From JAVKSM01 sp039583705 (lineage in GTDB: Bacteria; Actinomycetota; Actinomycetes; Mycobacteriales; Pseudonocardiaceae): a DNA stretch of 13,959 nt. The translations under genes and the position numbers were made by a program. Below are positions 13,930-13,959 of this stretch, piece after piece. Under the pieces are notes generated by a model. That model was not told the origin of the DNA and did not search any database. It saw only the letters and a list, made by a program, of their open reading frames with translations. The stretch spans positions 1 to 13,959 of the forward strand of contig JAVKSM010000092.1 in the NCBI GenBank assembly GCA_039583705.1, read 5' to 3'. Position 1 is the first letter of the stretch. Each line of letters begins with the position of its first letter.

Positions 13930-13959
13930 CCGGCAACGTCAGCCGGCAACGTCAGCCGG
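13930..13959. repeat. 13-bp direct repeat running off the window
   Basis: CCGGCAACGTCAG occurs at 13930-13942 and 13943-13955, and a third copy begins (CCGG) at the window edge. The array may continue beyond. A Shine-Dalgarno-like GGGAGG at 13895-13900 precedes it, and frames are open to the edge, so it could lie in the start of a further gene, which I cannot confirm. Confidence 0.6.

Overview
The window is very GC-rich, with strongly G/C-biased third codon positions, and it carries a mycofactocin-pathway flavoenzyme and an F420-type (LLM) oxidoreductase. This points to an actinomycete; Pseudonocardiales or a relative is my inference, not something the sequence proves. No rRNA, tRNA, CRISPR array, transposase or integrase was seen.

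Layout. (1) 36-1725: a hemerythrin-like protein (minus strand) divergent from a two-gene membrane operon with an ATGA overlap; the larger membrane protein has an E-x2-E motif in each half. (2) 1801-3782: a winged-helix regulator with a SufR-like Cys cluster (minus strand), divergent from a short ORF that looks like an N-terminal GTP cyclohydrolase I fragment. That ORF overlaps a DUF2231-Rieske iron-sulfur membrane protein by ATGA. (3) 3842-5020: mftD, without the rest of the mycofactocin cluster in view, preceded by seven copies of a 16-bp tandem repeat. (4) 5499-7532: an intact large multicopper oxidase of the CotA/phenoxazinone-synthase type. (5) 7579-8221: a decayed stretch on the minus strand with a start-less NarG-like fragment, a small zinc-ribbon protein and a 15-codon ORF coupled to it. 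(6) 8322-9512: a TDT/TehA-family transporter (minus strand), followed by a transaldolase fragment. (7) 10023-11901: a second SufR-like regulator, a cupin, and a carboxymuconolactone decarboxylase/AhpD-like protein that lacks the second active-site cysteine. (8) 12154-13866: a perfect 683-bp copy of part of the multicopper oxidase gene. A 45-codon in-frame deletion and a small frameshift join it, without a stop, to an LLM-class F420-type oxidoreductase.

Taken together, this looks like an accessory redox region. It combines iron-sulfur, di-iron, copper, flavin and probably F420 proteins with two probable iron-sulfur-sensing regulators, and it is littered with gene fragments (folE-like, narG-like, tal, MCO). 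A nitrosative or low-oxygen response is a reasonable reading of hemerythrin, TDT transporter, NarG remnant, cupin and SufR-like regulators, but it remains inference. The most unusual structural feature is the pair of 683-bp direct repeats. Recombination between them would excise 5.47 kb and create an in-frame multicopper-oxidase/F420-oxidoreductase chimera.
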